Source of the DNA: Roseovarius sp.
GTDB taxonomy: Bacteria; Pseudomonadota; Alphaproteobacteria; Rhodobacterales; Rhodobacteraceae
DNA length: 40,637 nucleotides
Assembly (NCBI GenBank): GCA_016278295.1
Contig: JADQCC010000236.1
Coordinates: forward strand, 1-40,637
Direction of reading: 5' to 3'
In this document: positions 1-10,730 of the stretch, one piece after another
Layout: each line of letters starts with the position of its first letter
Position numbering within the stretch: position 1 is the first letter of the stretch
Made by a program: the position numbers and the translations under genes
The notes under the pieces: generated by a model
The model's input: only the letters and a program-made list of their open reading frames with translations
Told to the model about the DNA's origin: nothing
Database searches by the model: none

Positions 1-199
1 CCGGAAAACGCCACGCGCAGCCAGATATGCAGGCCTCATGAATTATCCGGGCTAGCAGATACCGCTCAAAAGCCGGTTCCGGTATTGAGCAGCATTCCTT
101 GGCGACTGTTGCGACGGCAGGCCCGTTAGGGCCAGCCGCGCTTTACACCCCGGCCCCGCGCGCCTAGCGTCTGCGCGACACTTGCAAGAGGGCCGAACC

Positions 200-802
200 A
201 TGCAACTCATCGCCTCCCCGCTCTCTCCGTTCGTGCGCAAGGTGCGCGTACTGTTGCATGAGACCGGGCTCATCCAGCAGGTCGAGGTGATCAACCTCGC
301 GACAACCCCGATCGAGACCGATCCGCGCGCCGCCTCGGCCAACCCGCTGGGCAAGATCCCCGCGCTGGTGCGCGAGGACGGCGCCACGCTCTATGACAGC
401 CGGGTCATCACCCGCTATCTGGACGACCTCGCTGGTGCCGGGCTCTACCCCGAAGCGCGGCTGTGGGAAATCCTGACGCTCGAAGCCACCGCCGAGGGTA
501 TCATGGAAGCTGCCGTTCTGATGACCTACGAGGGCCGCTTTCGCCCCGAAAATATGCAATACGCCCCCTGGGTCGAGGCGCAATGGGCCAAGATCGCGCG
601 CGCGCTCGACGCGCTCGAAACGCGCTGGATAAGCCACCTCTCCGGTCGGCTGGACATGGGTCAGGTCGCCACGGGCTGCGCGCTGGGATATCTCGATTTT
701 CGCCATGACGGACGCGGCTGGCGGCAGGGCCACCCCGCGCTGGCCGACTGGTTCACCGGGTTTGCGCAGCGTGAGAGCATGGCGGCGACGGCCCCCGTCT
801 GA
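200..802 (+). CDS. Glutathione S-transferase family protein
   Basis: N-terminal thioredoxin-fold GST pattern MQLIASPLSPFVRKVRVLLHETGL...NPLGKIPALVREDGATLYDSRVITRYLDD; ATG at 200 within ORF 182..802. Confidence 0.9.
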   Translation: MQLIASPLSPFVRKVRVLLHETGLIQQVEVINLATTPIETDPRAASANPLGKIPALVREDGATLYDSRVITRYLDDLAGAGLYPEARLWEILTLEATAEGIMEAAVLMTYEGRFRPENMQYAPWVEAQWAKIARALDALETRWISHLSGRLDMGQVATGCALGYLDFRHDGRGWRQGHPALADWFTGFAQRESMAATAPV

Positions 803-829
803 CCGGGGCCGCCGCGCCCCGGTGCGACC

Positions 830-1522
830 TCAGAAGCTGTAGCTGATTCCCACGTTCACCGCATGGGTCACGAGTTCTGTCTTGAGTTCGCCCGCGCTCT
901 GCCCGGCAACGGCAGGGTCCGGGTCAATGGTGGCGTCGTTGTCGGACCACGTGATCTGGTACTCGCCAAAGAGGGCCCATTTGTCGGTAATCGCGTATTT
1001 CAGCCCGGCGATGCCACGCAGGGCGGGGCCCGTGGCCTCGAAATCAAAGGTGCGTCCCGTGGCACCGGTCACCTTGATGTCGACGTGCGGGATGGCCACG
1101 CCGACCCCGGCCCCGACATAAGGCGAGAATCGCGGCGTCTTGGCGAAGGCACCGGGAAAGCGCTTCATCACGTTGGCGGTGATAATGTTGTGCCCATCGG
1201 TGAATTCGAGCCTGTCGACGCCCAGCGCGGCGCGATCCGAGGCCGAGGCGATGGCCTTGGCATGGGTGCCCTCGACGCCGAAGCCAAAATCGCTCTGCGT
1301 CCACCATGTGGCGCGACCACCGTAATAGAGCGGGTTATCGAACGGTTTCACCCGCCAGTCGATGTCGCGGCTCACTGGCGTGGTCGCCCCCGGCAGACGC
1401 ACCGAGTCGCTGTCGCTGTAGGCACTCTGTGTGCCAAGATAGAGGCTCAGCTCAAGTTCGGCGGCGGCTGGTGTGGCCATCAGCATGAGCGCTGTTGCGG
1501 CGGTTTTGAATGAATCGAGCAT
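830..1522 (-). CDS. Outer membrane beta-barrel protein (porin/OmpA-like barrel family)
   Basis: Signal peptide-like N-terminus (FKTAATALMLMATPAAA), alternating barrel strands, C-terminal aromatic residue (GISYSF). Confidence 0.8.
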   Translation of the reverse strand: MLDSFKTAATALMLMATPAAAELELSLYLGTQSAYSDSDSVRLPGATTPVSRDIDWRVKPFDNPLYYGGRATWWTQSDFGFGVEGTHAKAIASASDRAALGVDRLEFTDGHNIITANVMKRFPGAFAKTPRFSPYVGAGVGVAIPHVDIKVTGATGRTFDFEATGPALRGIAGLKYAITDKWALFGEYQITWSDNDATIDPDPAVAGQSAGELKTELVTHAVNVGISYSF

Positions 1523-1681
1523 GTCCAGGACCTTGCACTATGAGAGAATACGCGTCTGATGTGTCACTATACCCCGAAATGCCCGCCGACAAGCGCGACA
1601 CAAGCGCGCTTCGATCACATCTTGGGACGCAGCAGGCTGGACGCCTTGCCAAAGCCCCGCTAAATAGCCGCAGAGTAAGGT

Positions 1682-1696
1682 CGGGGAGAGTCCCCG
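1682..1696 (+). promoter_or_regulatory. Small hairpin in the petA 5' leader (cgggga-gag-tccccg)
   Basis: Perfect 6-bp stem with 3-nt loop, about 50 nt upstream of the petA GTG start. Confidence 0.4.
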
Positions 1697-1746
1697 GACA
1701 AAACCTCATGAGGCCGTGACCGCCACTGACAGAATGGAGTAACCTC

Positions 1747-2310
1747 GTGTCCCACGCAGAAGATCACGAAGGCACCCGGAGGGATTTCCTCTACTACGCC
1801 ACAGCAGGGGCGGGTGCCGTCACCACAGGAGCGGCCGTCTGGCCGCTGGTCAACCAGATGAACCCGTCGGCGGACGTGCAGGCGCTGGCGTCGATCCGCG
1901 TGGATGTCGCGGGCATCTCCCCGGGCACGCAGTTGACGGTCAAATGGCTCGGCAAGCCCGTCTTCATCCGCCGACGCGCCGAAAAGGAGATCGAGGCGGC
2001 GCGCAGTGTCGATGTCTCGACGCTGCCCGACCCGCTCGCGCGGAACGCCAACATCTCCGGCGATGCACCGGCCACGGACGCGAACCGCACTCTTGACGAG
2101 GCCGGCGAATGGCTTGTCGAGATGGGGGTCTGCACGCATCTCGGCTGCGTTCCCATCGGCGACGGCGCAGGCGATTTCGGCGGCTGGTTCTGCCCCTGCC
2201 ACGGATCGCATTACGATAGCGCAGGCCGCATCCGCAAAGGCCCCGCGCCGGAAAACCTGCCGGTTCCGCTGGCCGAATTCGTCGACGACACGACGATCAA
2301 ACTGGGATAA
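1747..2310 (+). CDS. petA: Ubiquinol-cytochrome c reductase Rieske iron-sulfur subunit
   Basis: Tat-like RRDFLYYA; Rieske motifs CTHLGC and [12 protein letters not shown] start; followed by petB and petC. Confidence 0.97.
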   Translation: MSHAEDHEGTRRDFLYYATAGAGAVTTGAAVWPLVNQMNPSADVQALASIRVDVAGISPGTQLTVKWLGKPVFIRRRAEKEIEAARSVDVSTLPDPLARNANISGDAPATDANRTLDEAGEWLVEMGVCTHLGCVPIGDGAGDFGGWFCPCHGSHYDSAGRIRKGPAPENLPVPLAEFVDDTTIKLG

Positions 2311-2322
2311 GGAAACGCGCAA

Positions 2323-3645
2323 ATGTCCGGTATTCCGCACGATCATTACGAGCCCAAGACGAGCGGCGAGAAATGGCTTCATTCACGCCTGCCCATCGTC
2401 GGGCTGCTCTATGACACCATCATGATTCCCACCCCCAAGAACCTCAACTGGATGTGGATCTGGGGAATTGTCCTGACCTTCTGCCTCGCGCTGCAAATCA
2501 TCACCGGTGTGGTGCTGGCGATGCATTACACGCCGCATGTCGACATGGCCTTCGCCTCGATCGAGCACATCATGCGCAATGTGAACGGCGGGCACTTCAT
2601 CCGCTACCTGCACATGAACGGCGCCTCGCTGTTCTTCTTTGCCGTCTACCTGCACATCTTCCGCGGGCTTTATTACGGCTCCTACAAGGCCCCGCGCGAG
2701 ATCACCTGGATCATCGGCATGCTGATCTATTTGCTGATGATGGGCACCGCCTTCATGGGCTACGTGCTGCCCTGGGGGCAGATGTCGTTCTGGGGGGCCA
2801 CGGTGATTACCGGGCTCTTCGGTGCCATCCCGTGGATCGGCGAGCCGATCCAGACCTGGCTTCTGGGCGGACCGGCGGTGGGCAACCCGACGCTCAACCG
2901 TTTCTTTTCGCTGCATTACCTGCTGCCCTTCGTGATCGCCGCGCTGGTCGCGCTGCATATCTGGGCGTTCCACACCACCGGCAACAACAATCCCACCGGG
3001 GTGGACGTGCGCCGCACCTCCAAGGCCGAGGCTCAGAAGGACACGGTGCCGTTCTGGCCCTATTTCGTGATCAAGGATCTTTTCGCCCTCGCGGTGATCA
3101 TGGTGGTCTTCTTCGCGATCGTCGGGTTCATGCCCAACTATCTCGGGCATCCCGACAACTACATCGAGGCCAACCCGCTTCTGACCCCGCCAGAAATCGT
3201 ACCGGAATGGTACTTCCTGCCCTTCTATGCAATCCTGCGCGCCTTTACCGGTGACGTCTGGGTGGTGATGTTCGCAAGCTGGATCACCGGGGGGATCATC
3301 AACGCCAAGTTCTTCGGCGTGCTGGCGATGTTCGGCTCCATCGCGGTGATGGCTCTGGCTCCGTGGCTGGATACCTCCTCGGTGCGCTCGGGCCGCTACC
3401 GGCCGATGTTCAAATGGTGGTTCGCGCTTCTGTGCGTCGATTTCGTGGTTCTGATGTGGGCCGGCGGACGCCCCGCCGAACCGCCCTACTCCACCATCTC
3501 GCTTATCGGCGCGGCCTACTGGTTCGCCTATTTCCTGGTGATCCTGCCGCTTCTGGGCGTGATCGAGAAACCCGAGGCGCAGCCTGCCACCATCGAAGAG
3601 GATTTCGATGCGCATTACGGCAAGGCCCAAACGCCCGCCGAATGA
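2323..3645 (+). CDS. petB: Cytochrome b of bc1 complex
   Basis: [31 protein letters not shown]; position in petABC. Confidence 0.98.
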   Translation: MSGIPHDHYEPKTSGEKWLHSRLPIVGLLYDTIMIPTPKNLNWMWIWGIVLTFCLALQIITGVVLAMHYTPHVDMAFASIEHIMRNVNGGHFIRYLHMNGASLFFFAVYLHIFRGLYYGSYKAPREITWIIGMLIYLLMMGTAFMGYVLPWGQMSFWGATVITGLFGAIPWIGEPIQTWLLGGPAVGNPTLNRFFSLHYLLPFVIAALVALHIWAFHTTGNNNPTGVDVRRTSKAEAQKDTVPFWPYFVIKDLFALAVIMVVFFAIVGFMPNYLGHPDNYIEANPLLTPPEIVPEWYFLPFYAILRAFTGDVWVVMFASWITGGIINAKFFGVLAMFGSIAVMALAPWLDTSSVRSGRYRPMFKWWFALLCVDFVVLMWAGGRPAEPPYSTISLIGAAYWFAYFLVILPLLGVIEKPEAQPATIEEDFDAHYGKAQTPAE

Positions 3646-3655
3646 GAAAGGACAT

Positions 3656-4504
3656 ATGACAATGTTGAAGAAAACAGGCATTGCGGCCCTTGCGGCGCTG
3701 TCCCTCTCCACCGGCGGCGCGCTTGCCGCCGGGTTGGAAGGAGAAGTCGAGGATATCGCCTTCTCCTTCGAGGGGCCGTTCGGCAAATTCGACCAGATTC
3801 AGCTTCAGCGCGGGCTAAAGGTCTACACTCAGGTCTGCTCGGCCTGCCACGGGATGCAATACGTCCCGCTGCGCACGCTCGGCGACGAGGGCGGCCCACA
3901 ATTGCCCACCGATCAGGTACGAGCCTATGCCGAGAGATGGGAGGTCTATGACTCCGAGATCGACGATTTCCGGACTGCCAAACCCACGGATCACTTCCCC
4001 GGCTCGCAACTGGAAAACGCGCCCGATCTGTCGCTAATGGCCAAGAAGCGCGCCGGGTTCCACGGCCCCTACGGCACCGGTCTGGCGCAGCTTTTCCAGG
4101 GCACGGGCGGGGCGGAATACATCTACTCGCTTCTGACCGGCTATGAAGAGCCGCCGGAATGCGCGCCCGAGGATTTCCCCGGCAACTACAATACCGCCTT
4201 CGGTGCGGGCGGCTACCCCGAGGAATGCCGGGACGACAACGGCCACCCGACCGTGCCCGGAAGCTGGATCGCCATGGCGCAGCCGCTTTGGGGCGAGGAC
4301 GTGGAATTCGACGACGGTACCGAGGCGGCGCTGGAGCAGGAGGCCGAGGACGTGGCATCGTTCCTGATGTGGGCGGCAGAGCCCAAGATGATGGCGCGCA
4401 AGCAGGCCGGGCTCACCGGCGTGATCTTCCTCACCGTGCTGTCGGTGCTGCTCTACCTCACCAACAAGCGGATCTGGGCCCCGATCAAGCACCGCAAAGA
4501 GTGA
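3656..4504 (+). CDS. petC: Cytochrome c1
   Basis: [13 protein letters not shown] heme site, C-terminal TM anchor; position in petABC; ATG at 3656 (or 3662). Confidence 0.96.
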   Translation: MTMLKKTGIAALAALSLSTGGALAAGLEGEVEDIAFSFEGPFGKFDQIQLQRGLKVYTQVCSACHGMQYVPLRTLGDEGGPQLPTDQVRAYAERWEVYDSEIDDFRTAKPTDHFPGSQLENAPDLSLMAKKRAGFHGPYGTGLAQLFQGTGGAEYIYSLLTGYEEPPECAPEDFPGNYNTAFGAGGYPEECRDDNGHPTVPGSWIAMAQPLWGEDVEFDDGTEAALEQEAEDVASFLMWAAEPKMMARKQAGLTGVIFLTVLSVLLYLTNKRIWAPIKHRKE

Positions 4505-4530
4505 CACCGGCACCACAGCTCTGACAAAGC

Positions 4531-4559
4531 AAGGCCCCCGCCCGATCGGCGGGGGCCTT
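4531..4559 (+). terminator. Rho-independent-type terminator downstream of petC
   Basis: aaggcccccgcc-cgat-cggcgggggcctt stem-loop followed by ctttctt. Confidence 0.8.
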
Positions 4560-4637
4560 CTTTCTGGGACGCCACCATTTCTTCTTGGGGCAAATACCCC
4601 ACCCCGACGCTGCCTGCCGACGGTCCCGCCAGACAGC

Positions 4638-5777
4638 TCAGCGCGGCATCGGATTGGCCGCCTTGTTATAGGCGCGCCAGTCGGTGATCTCGGGGTAGTA
4701 CATCTGCCGCCAGCGCCGCACGCGCGGGTTCATGATCCGCCGCCACAGCCGCGGCACCATCGCCGCCATCGTCATGATCGGGTAGCCGTGGGGCAGCTGC
4801 GGTGCCTCGTCCGCCCTGTAATTCTGCAACAGCGGGAACCGGCGGTCAGGCTTGTAGTGGTGGTCGGAATGGCGTTGCAGGTTGATCAGCAGCCAGTTCG
4901 ACGCCATGTGCGCCGCGTTCCAGCTGTGGCGCGGCTGGACATGCTCGTATTTGCCATCGCCCAAATGCTTGCGGGTGAGCCCGTAATGCTCGATGTAATT
5001 CACCAGTTCCAGTTGCCAGACGGCAACGAAAGCCTGCAACAGGAACAGCAGCACCCCCACACCGCCGCCAATCAGAACCGCCAACAACAGCATGAATCCC
5101 TGCATGGCCCAGTAGCGCCAGAACGGATTGCGCGCATCGGTCCATCCGCCCCCCTTGCGCGCCAGCTTCTCGCGCTCGGCACGGAACGCCGATTGCCAAC
5201 ACTGCCGCAGCACCCGGGGAAAGAACCGGTGGAACCCCTCGTTATAGCGCGCTGTCACCGGGTCGCGCGGCGTGCCGACATAGCGATGATGCACCAGGAG
5301 ATGCTCGGACCGGAAATGCGAATAGAGCACCATCGCCAGCAGTACATCGCCCAGGAACCGCTCGCCGCGATCCTTCTGGTGCATCAATTCGTGGCTGTAA
5401 TTGATCCCCACCGTGCCGGTGACCACGCCGACCCCAAAGAACAGAACGACCGTCTCCAGCGCCCCGAGATGCGCATCCCCCGGCCCGGTGACATACCAGA
5501 TCATCCAGTAAAGCAGTGCGAACTGCACGGGCACCCAGGAGAGCGTGATCGCGCGATACCAGGTCAACCGGTCCTCTGGCGTCGCGGGATCGGCATTCTC
5601 GGTGTAGAGCCCGAGAAGCGCGTCGAGCAGCGTAAAGACATACCACGTGACCACTGGCAGCAGGATCACCGTCCAGCCGCCATGGATCGCCCCGAGCAGC
5701 GCGACGGGAACCAGCAGGAACGACATCCAGAATGGCAGCGCACGCTGGAAACGGGCGACCTGATCGGCGGGTATCAT
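4638..5777 (-). CDS. alkB: Membrane diiron alkane 1-monooxygenase (AlkB family)
   Basis: Histidine boxes HELMHQ, EHLLVHH, NYIEHYGL, LQRHSDHH; multiple TM segments; ATG (MIPADQV) at 5777 inside the longer ORF. Confidence 0.9.
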   Translation of the reverse strand: MIPADQVARFQRALPFWMSFLLVPVALLGAIHGGWTVILLPVVTWYVFTLLDALLGLYTENADPATPEDRLTWYRAITLSWVPVQFALLYWMIWYVTGPGDAHLGALETVVLFFGVGVVTGTVGINYSHELMHQKDRGERFLGDVLLAMVLYSHFRSEHLLVHHRYVGTPRDPVTARYNEGFHRFFPRVLRQCWQSAFRAEREKLARKGGGWTDARNPFWRYWAMQGFMLLLAVLIGGGVGVLLFLLQAFVAVWQLELVNYIEHYGLTRKHLGDGKYEHVQPRHSWNAAHMASNWLLINLQRHSDHHYKPDRRFPLLQNYRADEAPQLPHGYPIMTMAAMVPRLWRRIMNPRVRRWRQMYYPEITDWRAYNKAANPMPR

Positions 5778-5802
5778 GGGATTGTCCTCGCGATTGCGCG
5801 TG

Positions 5803-6918
5803 TCACTGTTCCCCAGTGTCGAACGCTGTCCGCGCAAGGTCAAATACCTTTCGCATCACGGTGGGCAGCTCCGAGGGGCGAAACGCCGCGGGCGGCAGGA
5901 AATCCCCGCGCTCAGGCACCGCCCCGTGCGCCACTTCGGCGACATGCACACGCAGCCGCAGATGGAAATGGGTAAAGGTATGCCGCACCTCGACACCAGT
6001 GTCGCGCCAGTGCGCCGTGATCGGCGGAGCGGGGTCGGGATCCACACCCCAGTCGCTGCCCGGCCAGCCCAGCATCCCGCCCAGCAGACCGCTTTCCGCC
6101 CGCCGCTCCATGAGCCACGCGCCGTCGCTGCGCCGCGCGACATAGGTATGGCCCAGCCGCAGCGGCTTGGCCTTCTTCGGTGCCTTGGCGGGCAGATCGG
6201 CGGCCACGCCGGCCGCGCGGCCCGCGCAGGCCCCCATCCACGGGCAGACCCCGCAGGCGGGCGCGCGCGGCGTGCAGACCGTCGCCCCCAGATCCATCAC
6301 CGCCTGCGCATAGTCGCCGGGCCGGTCGGCTGGTGTGAGCCGCGCGGCCGCGGCGCGAATCACCGGCTTGGCGGCGGGCAGCGGCGTGCGGATATCCCAC
6401 AGCCGCGCCATCACCCGCTCGACATTGCCATCCACCACCACCTCTGCCCGGTCAAAGGCAATGGCCGCGATTGCGGCAGCGGTGTAGGGGCCGATGCCGG
6501 GCAGCGCCAGCAGGCCCTCGCGATTGTCGGGAAAGCGCCCGCCATGATCGGCCACCACCACACGCGCGCATTTCAACAGGTTGCGCGCCCGGGCGTAATA
6601 GCCCAGCCCCGCCCATTCCCCCATCACCTGCGCGTCGTCCGCCGCCGCAAGGTCGGCGACGGTGGGCCACAACGCGGTGAACCGCTCGAAATAGCCGCGC
6701 ACGGCGGCCACCGTGGTCTGTTGCAGCATCACCTCCGACAGCCACACGCGGTAAGGGTCGGGCCAAAGCCCGGTCGCCCGGTCGCGCGGCCCCACGCGCC
6801 ACGGCAAGTCGCGGGCTTGCGTATCGTACCATGCCAGGATCGGCCCCGGATCGGCATATTCACGCACGGTTTGTCCCCTTGCCTGCAATCGGGTCTGGTA
6901 TCCCCTGCCACATGACAT
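5803..6918 (-). CDS. mutY: A/G-specific adenine glycosylase
   Basis: DLPWR, VMLQQTTV, LPGIGPYTAAAIAAIAF, 4Fe-4S Cys cluster CTPRAPACGVCPWMGAC, C-terminal NUDIX-like domain. Confidence 0.96.
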   Translation of the reverse strand: MSCGRGYQTRLQARGQTVREYADPGPILAWYDTQARDLPWRVGPRDRATGLWPDPYRVWLSEVMLQQTTVAAVRGYFERFTALWPTVADLAAADDAQVMGEWAGLGYYARARNLLKCARVVVADHGGRFPDNREGLLALPGIGPYTAAAIAAIAFDRAEVVVDGNVERVMARLWDIRTPLPAAKPVIRAAAARLTPADRPGDYAQAVMDLGATVCTPRAPACGVCPWMGACAGRAAGVAADLPAKAPKKAKPLRLGHTYVARRSDGAWLMERRAESGLLGGMLGWPGSDWGVDPDPAPPITAHWRDTGVEVRHTFTHFHLRLRVHVAEVAHGAVPERGDFLPPAAFRPSELPTVMRKVFDLARTAFDTGEQ

Positions 6919-6948
6919 AGATTAGCGCCACGAGGGAGGGTGCCAAGC

Positions 6949-7476
6949 ATGGCCGCAGCCGCGCGCGGATCACGAGGCTTCAAACGCACCTCGGCGCTGT
7001 TGCAGCCGAGCATCCGCCGCGTCTCGGAACAGCGCGGCTTCGCGCAGTCGCGCCTGCTCACCCACTGGCCCGAGATCGCCGGCGACACGATCGCTGCCAT
7101 CGCCCGCCCCGTCGAGGTATCCTACGCCCGGCAGGGGATGGGGGCCACGCTCACCATCCTCACCACAGGGGCACAGGCCCCCATGCTCGAGATGCAGAAG
7201 GAAGCGCTGCGCGAACGGATCAACGCGATCTATGGCTACAACGCCATCTCGCGCATACGCCTGACGCAGACATCGCCCACCGGCTTTGCCGAGGGACAGG
7301 CGGATTTTGCGCATCGCAAGTCGACCGGCACCCCCACCGACCCTTCGCCCGAGGTGGCGGCCCGGGCGCACGACATGACCGCCCCGGTGGCCGACGAGGA
7401 TCTGCGCGCCGCGCTGGAACGGCTCGCGCGCAACGTATTGACCAGACCGACACGAACAAAAGGATCACCCGGATGA
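6949..7476 (+). CDS. DUF721 / DciA-like protein
   Basis: HWPEIAGDTIAAIARPVEVSY...GATLTILTTGAQAPMLEMQKEALRERINAIYGYNAISRIRLTQT pattern; divergent from mutY; start 6940 or 6949. Confidence 0.8.
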   Translation: MAAAARGSRGFKRTSALLQPSIRRVSEQRGFAQSRLLTHWPEIAGDTIAAIARPVEVSYARQGMGATLTILTTGAQAPMLEMQKEALRERINAIYGYNAISRIRLTQTSPTGFAEGQADFAHRKSTGTPTDPSPEVAARAHDMTAPVADEDLRAALERLARNVLTRPTRTKGSPG

Positions 7477-8090
7477 AACATCTCTTCGCCGCGGGCGTGC
7501 TCGCGCTTGCCACCCTGATCTCGCCCGCACAGGCACAGGAGGAAGGCGCCGAAACCACCGCGTCCGAGATCACCGAAATGGCCCTCGGCCCCGAGGACGC
7601 CAGCGTGACAGTGATGGAATACGCCTCCTTCACCTGCCCGCATTGCGCCAATTTCCACAAGGGGCCGTTCAAACAGCTCAAGGCCGACTATATCGACACC
7701 GGCAAGATCCGCTTCGTCTATCGCGACGTGTATTTCGACCGGTTCGGTCTCTGGGCGTCGATGGTCGCGCGCTGCGGCGGCCAGGAGAAATTCTTCGGCA
7801 TCGCCGACATGCTCTACAAACAGCAGCGCGAATGGACCCAGGGCGACCCGGCCGCAATCGCCGACAACCTGCGCCGCATCGGCAAGGTGGCGGGGATCGC
7901 GCCCGACGCGATCGAGGCCTGCCTCAACGACCGCGACAAGGCGCAGGCACTGGTCGCGTGGTATCAGGAAAACGCCAAGGCGCACGAGGTGAATTCCACC
8001 CCCACGTTCATCATCGACGGGCAGAAATACTCCAACATGCCCTACGACGAGTTCAAGGCCATCATCGACGAGAAGCTGGCGGCCGGATAA
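7473..8090 (+). CDS. DsbA-family thiol:disulfide oxidoreductase (thioredoxin fold)
   Basis: Signal peptide, EYASFTCPHCANFH active site, NSTPTFIIDG cis-Pro loop; overlaps the preceding stop by 4 nt. Confidence 0.93.
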   Translation: MKHLFAAGVLALATLISPAQAQEEGAETTASEITEMALGPEDASVTVMEYASFTCPHCANFHKGPFKQLKADYIDTGKIRFVYRDVYFDRFGLWASMVARCGGQEKFFGIADMLYKQQREWTQGDPAAIADNLRRIGKVAGIAPDAIEACLNDRDKAQALVAWYQENAKAHEVNSTPTFIIDGQKYSNMPYDEFKAIIDEKLAAG

Positions 8091-8115
8091 GCGTCGGCAC
8101 GGGCGGCGCGGCGCC

Positions 8116-9126
8116 TCAGCGTGCCGCGCCGCCAATCCCGCAGCGGTCAAGCGCCGCGTCGAACGGCCCCCAATCCGCCACATCGAGCCGCACCGGCACC
8201 ACCATCACCTGCCGCCGCAGATCGGCAGGCAGGCGGACCGCGTCCTTTTCCGTGGTCACGGGCTGCGCGCCGCTCTCCGCCGCCTCGCGCAGCAATCGCG
8301 CCATCAGCGCCCGCGTCAGCGGCTGATGATCGGACAGCGCCACCTCGCGCACCGGCTCTGCCCCGAGCGCGCGCAGCGTCGCAAAGAACTTGGCCGGATG
8401 ACCGATCCCCGCAAAGGCCAGTACCCGCGCACCGGCCCAGTCCATACCAGTCTGCAACGGCGCCAGCCGCGCGCGGATATGCGGCACGGTGACGACCCTT
8501 CCCCATCGGTTGGCAAACACCTCCTGCGCCGCCGCATCCCCGACCGAGAGGGCCAGATCGGCCCGCGCCATGCCCGCCGCCACCGGCTCGCGCAGCGGCC
8601 CGGCAGGCAGGCAACGCCCATTGCCGAAACCGCGCGCGGCATCCACCACGAGGATCGAGATATCCTTGGCAAGCGCCGGGTCCTGGAACCCGTCATCCAT
8701 CACGATGCAATCCGCCTGCCCCGCCGCACAGATCGCACGGGCGCCGGCCACGCGATCGCGTGCCACCCACGTAGGCGCGAAGTCAGCCGCCAGCAACGGC
8801 TCGTCGCCCACGTCCCCGGCGCTGTGCGTTTTCGGATCGACACGCACCGGCCCGGCCAGCCGTCCGCCATGCCCGCGCGACAGGATCGCCGGGGCGAGGC
8901 CCCGGTCACGCAGCCGCATCACCACCGCCTGCACCGTCGGCGTCTTGCCGGTGCCGCCCGCGTTGATGTTACCCACGCAGATCACCGGCACCGGCACCTG
9001 CCAGCCGCCGCCCCGCGCCAGCCGTCGCGCCGTCGCCCGGGCATAGAGCGCCCCAAGCGGCGCCAGCAGCCGCGCGCGCAGGCCGGGCCGGTCCGGCGGC
9101 GCGTCCCAGAACGCGGGTGGTCTCAT
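8116..9126 (-). CDS. lpxK: Tetraacyldisaccharide 4'-kinase
   Basis: [24 protein letters not shown]-loop, [21 protein letters not shown]. Confidence 0.96.
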   Translation of the reverse strand: MRPPAFWDAPPDRPGLRARLLAPLGALYARATARRLARGGGWQVPVPVICVGNINAGGTGKTPTVQAVVMRLRDRGLAPAILSRGHGGRLAGPVRVDPKTHSAGDVGDEPLLAADFAPTWVARDRVAGARAICAAGQADCIVMDDGFQDPALAKDISILVVDAARGFGNGRCLPAGPLREPVAAGMARADLALSVGDAAAQEVFANRWGRVVTVPHIRARLAPLQTGMDWAGARVLAFAGIGHPAKFFATLRALGAEPVREVALSDHQPLTRALMARLLREAAESGAQPVTTEKDAVRLPADLRRQVMVVPVRLDVADWGPFDAALDRCGIGGAAR

Positions 9127-10352
9127 GGCACCGCCGCCGCGCGCCGGTCGAGCGTGTCGAGCACCATCTCCACCGCCCGGTCGGTCACCTCTGCCCCGCG
9201 AAAGGCCACCTCCCAGGCCGCATGTGCCATGATCGCCGCACGATCAGGGGGCAGCAGCGCCTGAACGGCGGCAGCAAGTGTGTCGGTGTCGCGCACGATC
9301 CGCGCGGCGCCGGCCTCGGCATAGCGCGAATAGCGGTGCAGATAGCGCGCCACATTCGGCCCGTAGAGGATCGCCGAGCCATGCGCGGCGGGCTCGTCGG
9401 GATCGCGCCCGTGATAACCGGAGACAAGCGACGAGCCCATGAAACAGATCGGCGCCAGCCGGTACCACAGCCCCATCTCGCCGCTTGTGTCGGCAAGGAT
9501 CACCTGCGTCGTCTCGTCGGGCAACGTACCTTCGGACCAGGCGATGTATCGCCACCCCCGCTCCGCGATCCGTTCCGCAATCCCGGCGCTCTGGCCGGGG
9601 TCGTCCGGCACCACGACCAGCACACAGCGATGCGCCGCGCGGCTCGCGTCGCGATGTGCGCCCAACACGGTGTCGATCTCGTCTGGCTGTACCATCGCCG
9701 CGAGCCACACGGGCCGCGTACGCATGAGCTGCGCGAGGGTCTCGTGATCGTCCTCGCGATAAGGCAGCGCCAGCGCTTCCTCCTGAAGCACGCCGGTCAC
9801 GTGTACGCGGGTCGGGTCCGCGCCCATCCGCCGCGCCTGACGCGCCGCCGCCTCGTCGCGGGCGTGTATCTCGGTGAATTCGGCCAGCACCGCGCGCGGC
9901 AGATCGCGCAGCCAGGGCCAGCGCGACCGCTCCAGCAGCGCCTCCTCGGCATCCACGAGGCACAGCGGCACGCCCTCGCGCGCCGCGCAGATCAGCAGCG
10001 CCGGTCGCAGGTCGCCACCGCTCCACAGGCACAGGTCGGGCCGCCAATGGGCGAGAAAGACCTCGGCTGCCGGGATAGTGTCGGGCGGAAGCGTCTGGCG
10101 GATGGCCGGGCCGCGCAGCGCGCGCCCCTCCGCCCCCGTCCCGTCGGCAGGCACAGTCATCACCATCGAGATGTCCGGTCGGTGCTGCGCCAGTTGCCGC
10201 GCCAGCCCCGCAAGCGCGCGCGCGCGCCCCACGTCCACCGCATGGGCCCAGACCACACGACCGGCGGGCCGGAGGCTGTCGGGGGCGGCACCGGCCTGTC
10301 CGCCGCGCCGCGCGAGCGCGAGATAGGCCGCAAGGCCCAGCGAACGGCTCAT
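9123..10352 (-). CDS. waaA: 3-deoxy-D-manno-octulosonic acid transferase
   Basis: KdtA/WaaA-like glycosyltransferase with N-terminal glycosyltransferase motifs; 4-nt overlap with lpxK. Confidence 0.92.
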   Translation of the reverse strand: MSRSLGLAAYLALARRGGQAGAAPDSLRPAGRVVWAHAVDVGRARALAGLARQLAQHRPDISMVMTVPADGTGAEGRALRGPAIRQTLPPDTIPAAEVFLAHWRPDLCLWSGGDLRPALLICAAREGVPLCLVDAEEALLERSRWPWLRDLPRAVLAEFTEIHARDEAAARQARRMGADPTRVHVTGVLQEEALALPYREDDHETLAQLMRTRPVWLAAMVQPDEIDTVLGAHRDASRAAHRCVLVVVPDDPGQSAGIAERIAERGWRYIAWSEGTLPDETTQVILADTSGEMGLWYRLAPICFMGSSLVSGYHGRDPDEPAAHGSAILYGPNVARYLHRYSRYAEAGAARIVRDTDTLAAAVQALLPPDRAAIMAHAAWEVAFRGAEVTDRAVEMVLDTLDRRAAAVP

Positions 10353-10358
10353 GGCCGC

Positions 10359-10601
10359 CTAGCCAAGCTCTTCGGTGGACGAGGCTTCGCGCTCTTCATC
10401 GCGCAGCCGGTGAAGGTGGGCAATGAAATAGCGCGTGTGCGCATTGTCCACCGTGCGCTGCGCCTCGGCTTTCCATGCGTTGTGGGCGCTCGCGTAATCG
10501 GGAAAAATCCCCACGATGTGCAGGTCGTTCACGTCGCGGAATTCGGTGCGTGACGGATCGACCAGCTCGCCGCCGAAGACAAGGTGAAGACGTTGGGGCA
10601 T
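10359..10601 (-). CDS. DUF4170 family protein
   Basis: MPQRLHLVFGGELVDPSRTEFRDVNDLHIVGIFPDYASAHNAWKAEAQRTVDNAHTRYFIAHLHRL; immediately upstream of waaA. Confidence 0.8.
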   Translation of the reverse strand: MPQRLHLVFGGELVDPSRTEFRDVNDLHIVGIFPDYASAHNAWKAEAQRTVDNAHTRYFIAHLHRLRDEEREASSTEELG

Positions 10602-10730
10602 GGTGGGATCCTCGCTGTTGCAGGCACGCGCGCACCCTATTCCTTTCGCCCGCGGAATCAAGCCGCGCCCGCGCGCGCTTGACGAAACCGCGCGCCCGGG
10701 GCAAGCCTGTCGCAGCAGCCGGAGCCGCCG

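Noticed and set aside
2383-3786. 467-aa minus-strand ORF opposite petB
   Set aside because: Mirror of a highly conserved gene in GC-rich DNA; composition rich in H/R/G/E/D as expected of antisense frames
4788-5975. 395-aa plus-strand ORF opposite alkB
   Set aside because: Antisense shadow; histidine-box protein on the other strand is clearly real
8091-8150. GC-rich hairpin between the convergent dsbA-like and lpxK genes as a terminator
   Set aside because: Runs into the lpxK 3' coding end and lacks a T-tract; too weak to list
9117-10553. 478-aa plus-strand ORF opposite waaA
   Set aside because: Antisense shadow of waaA with R/H/P-rich composition
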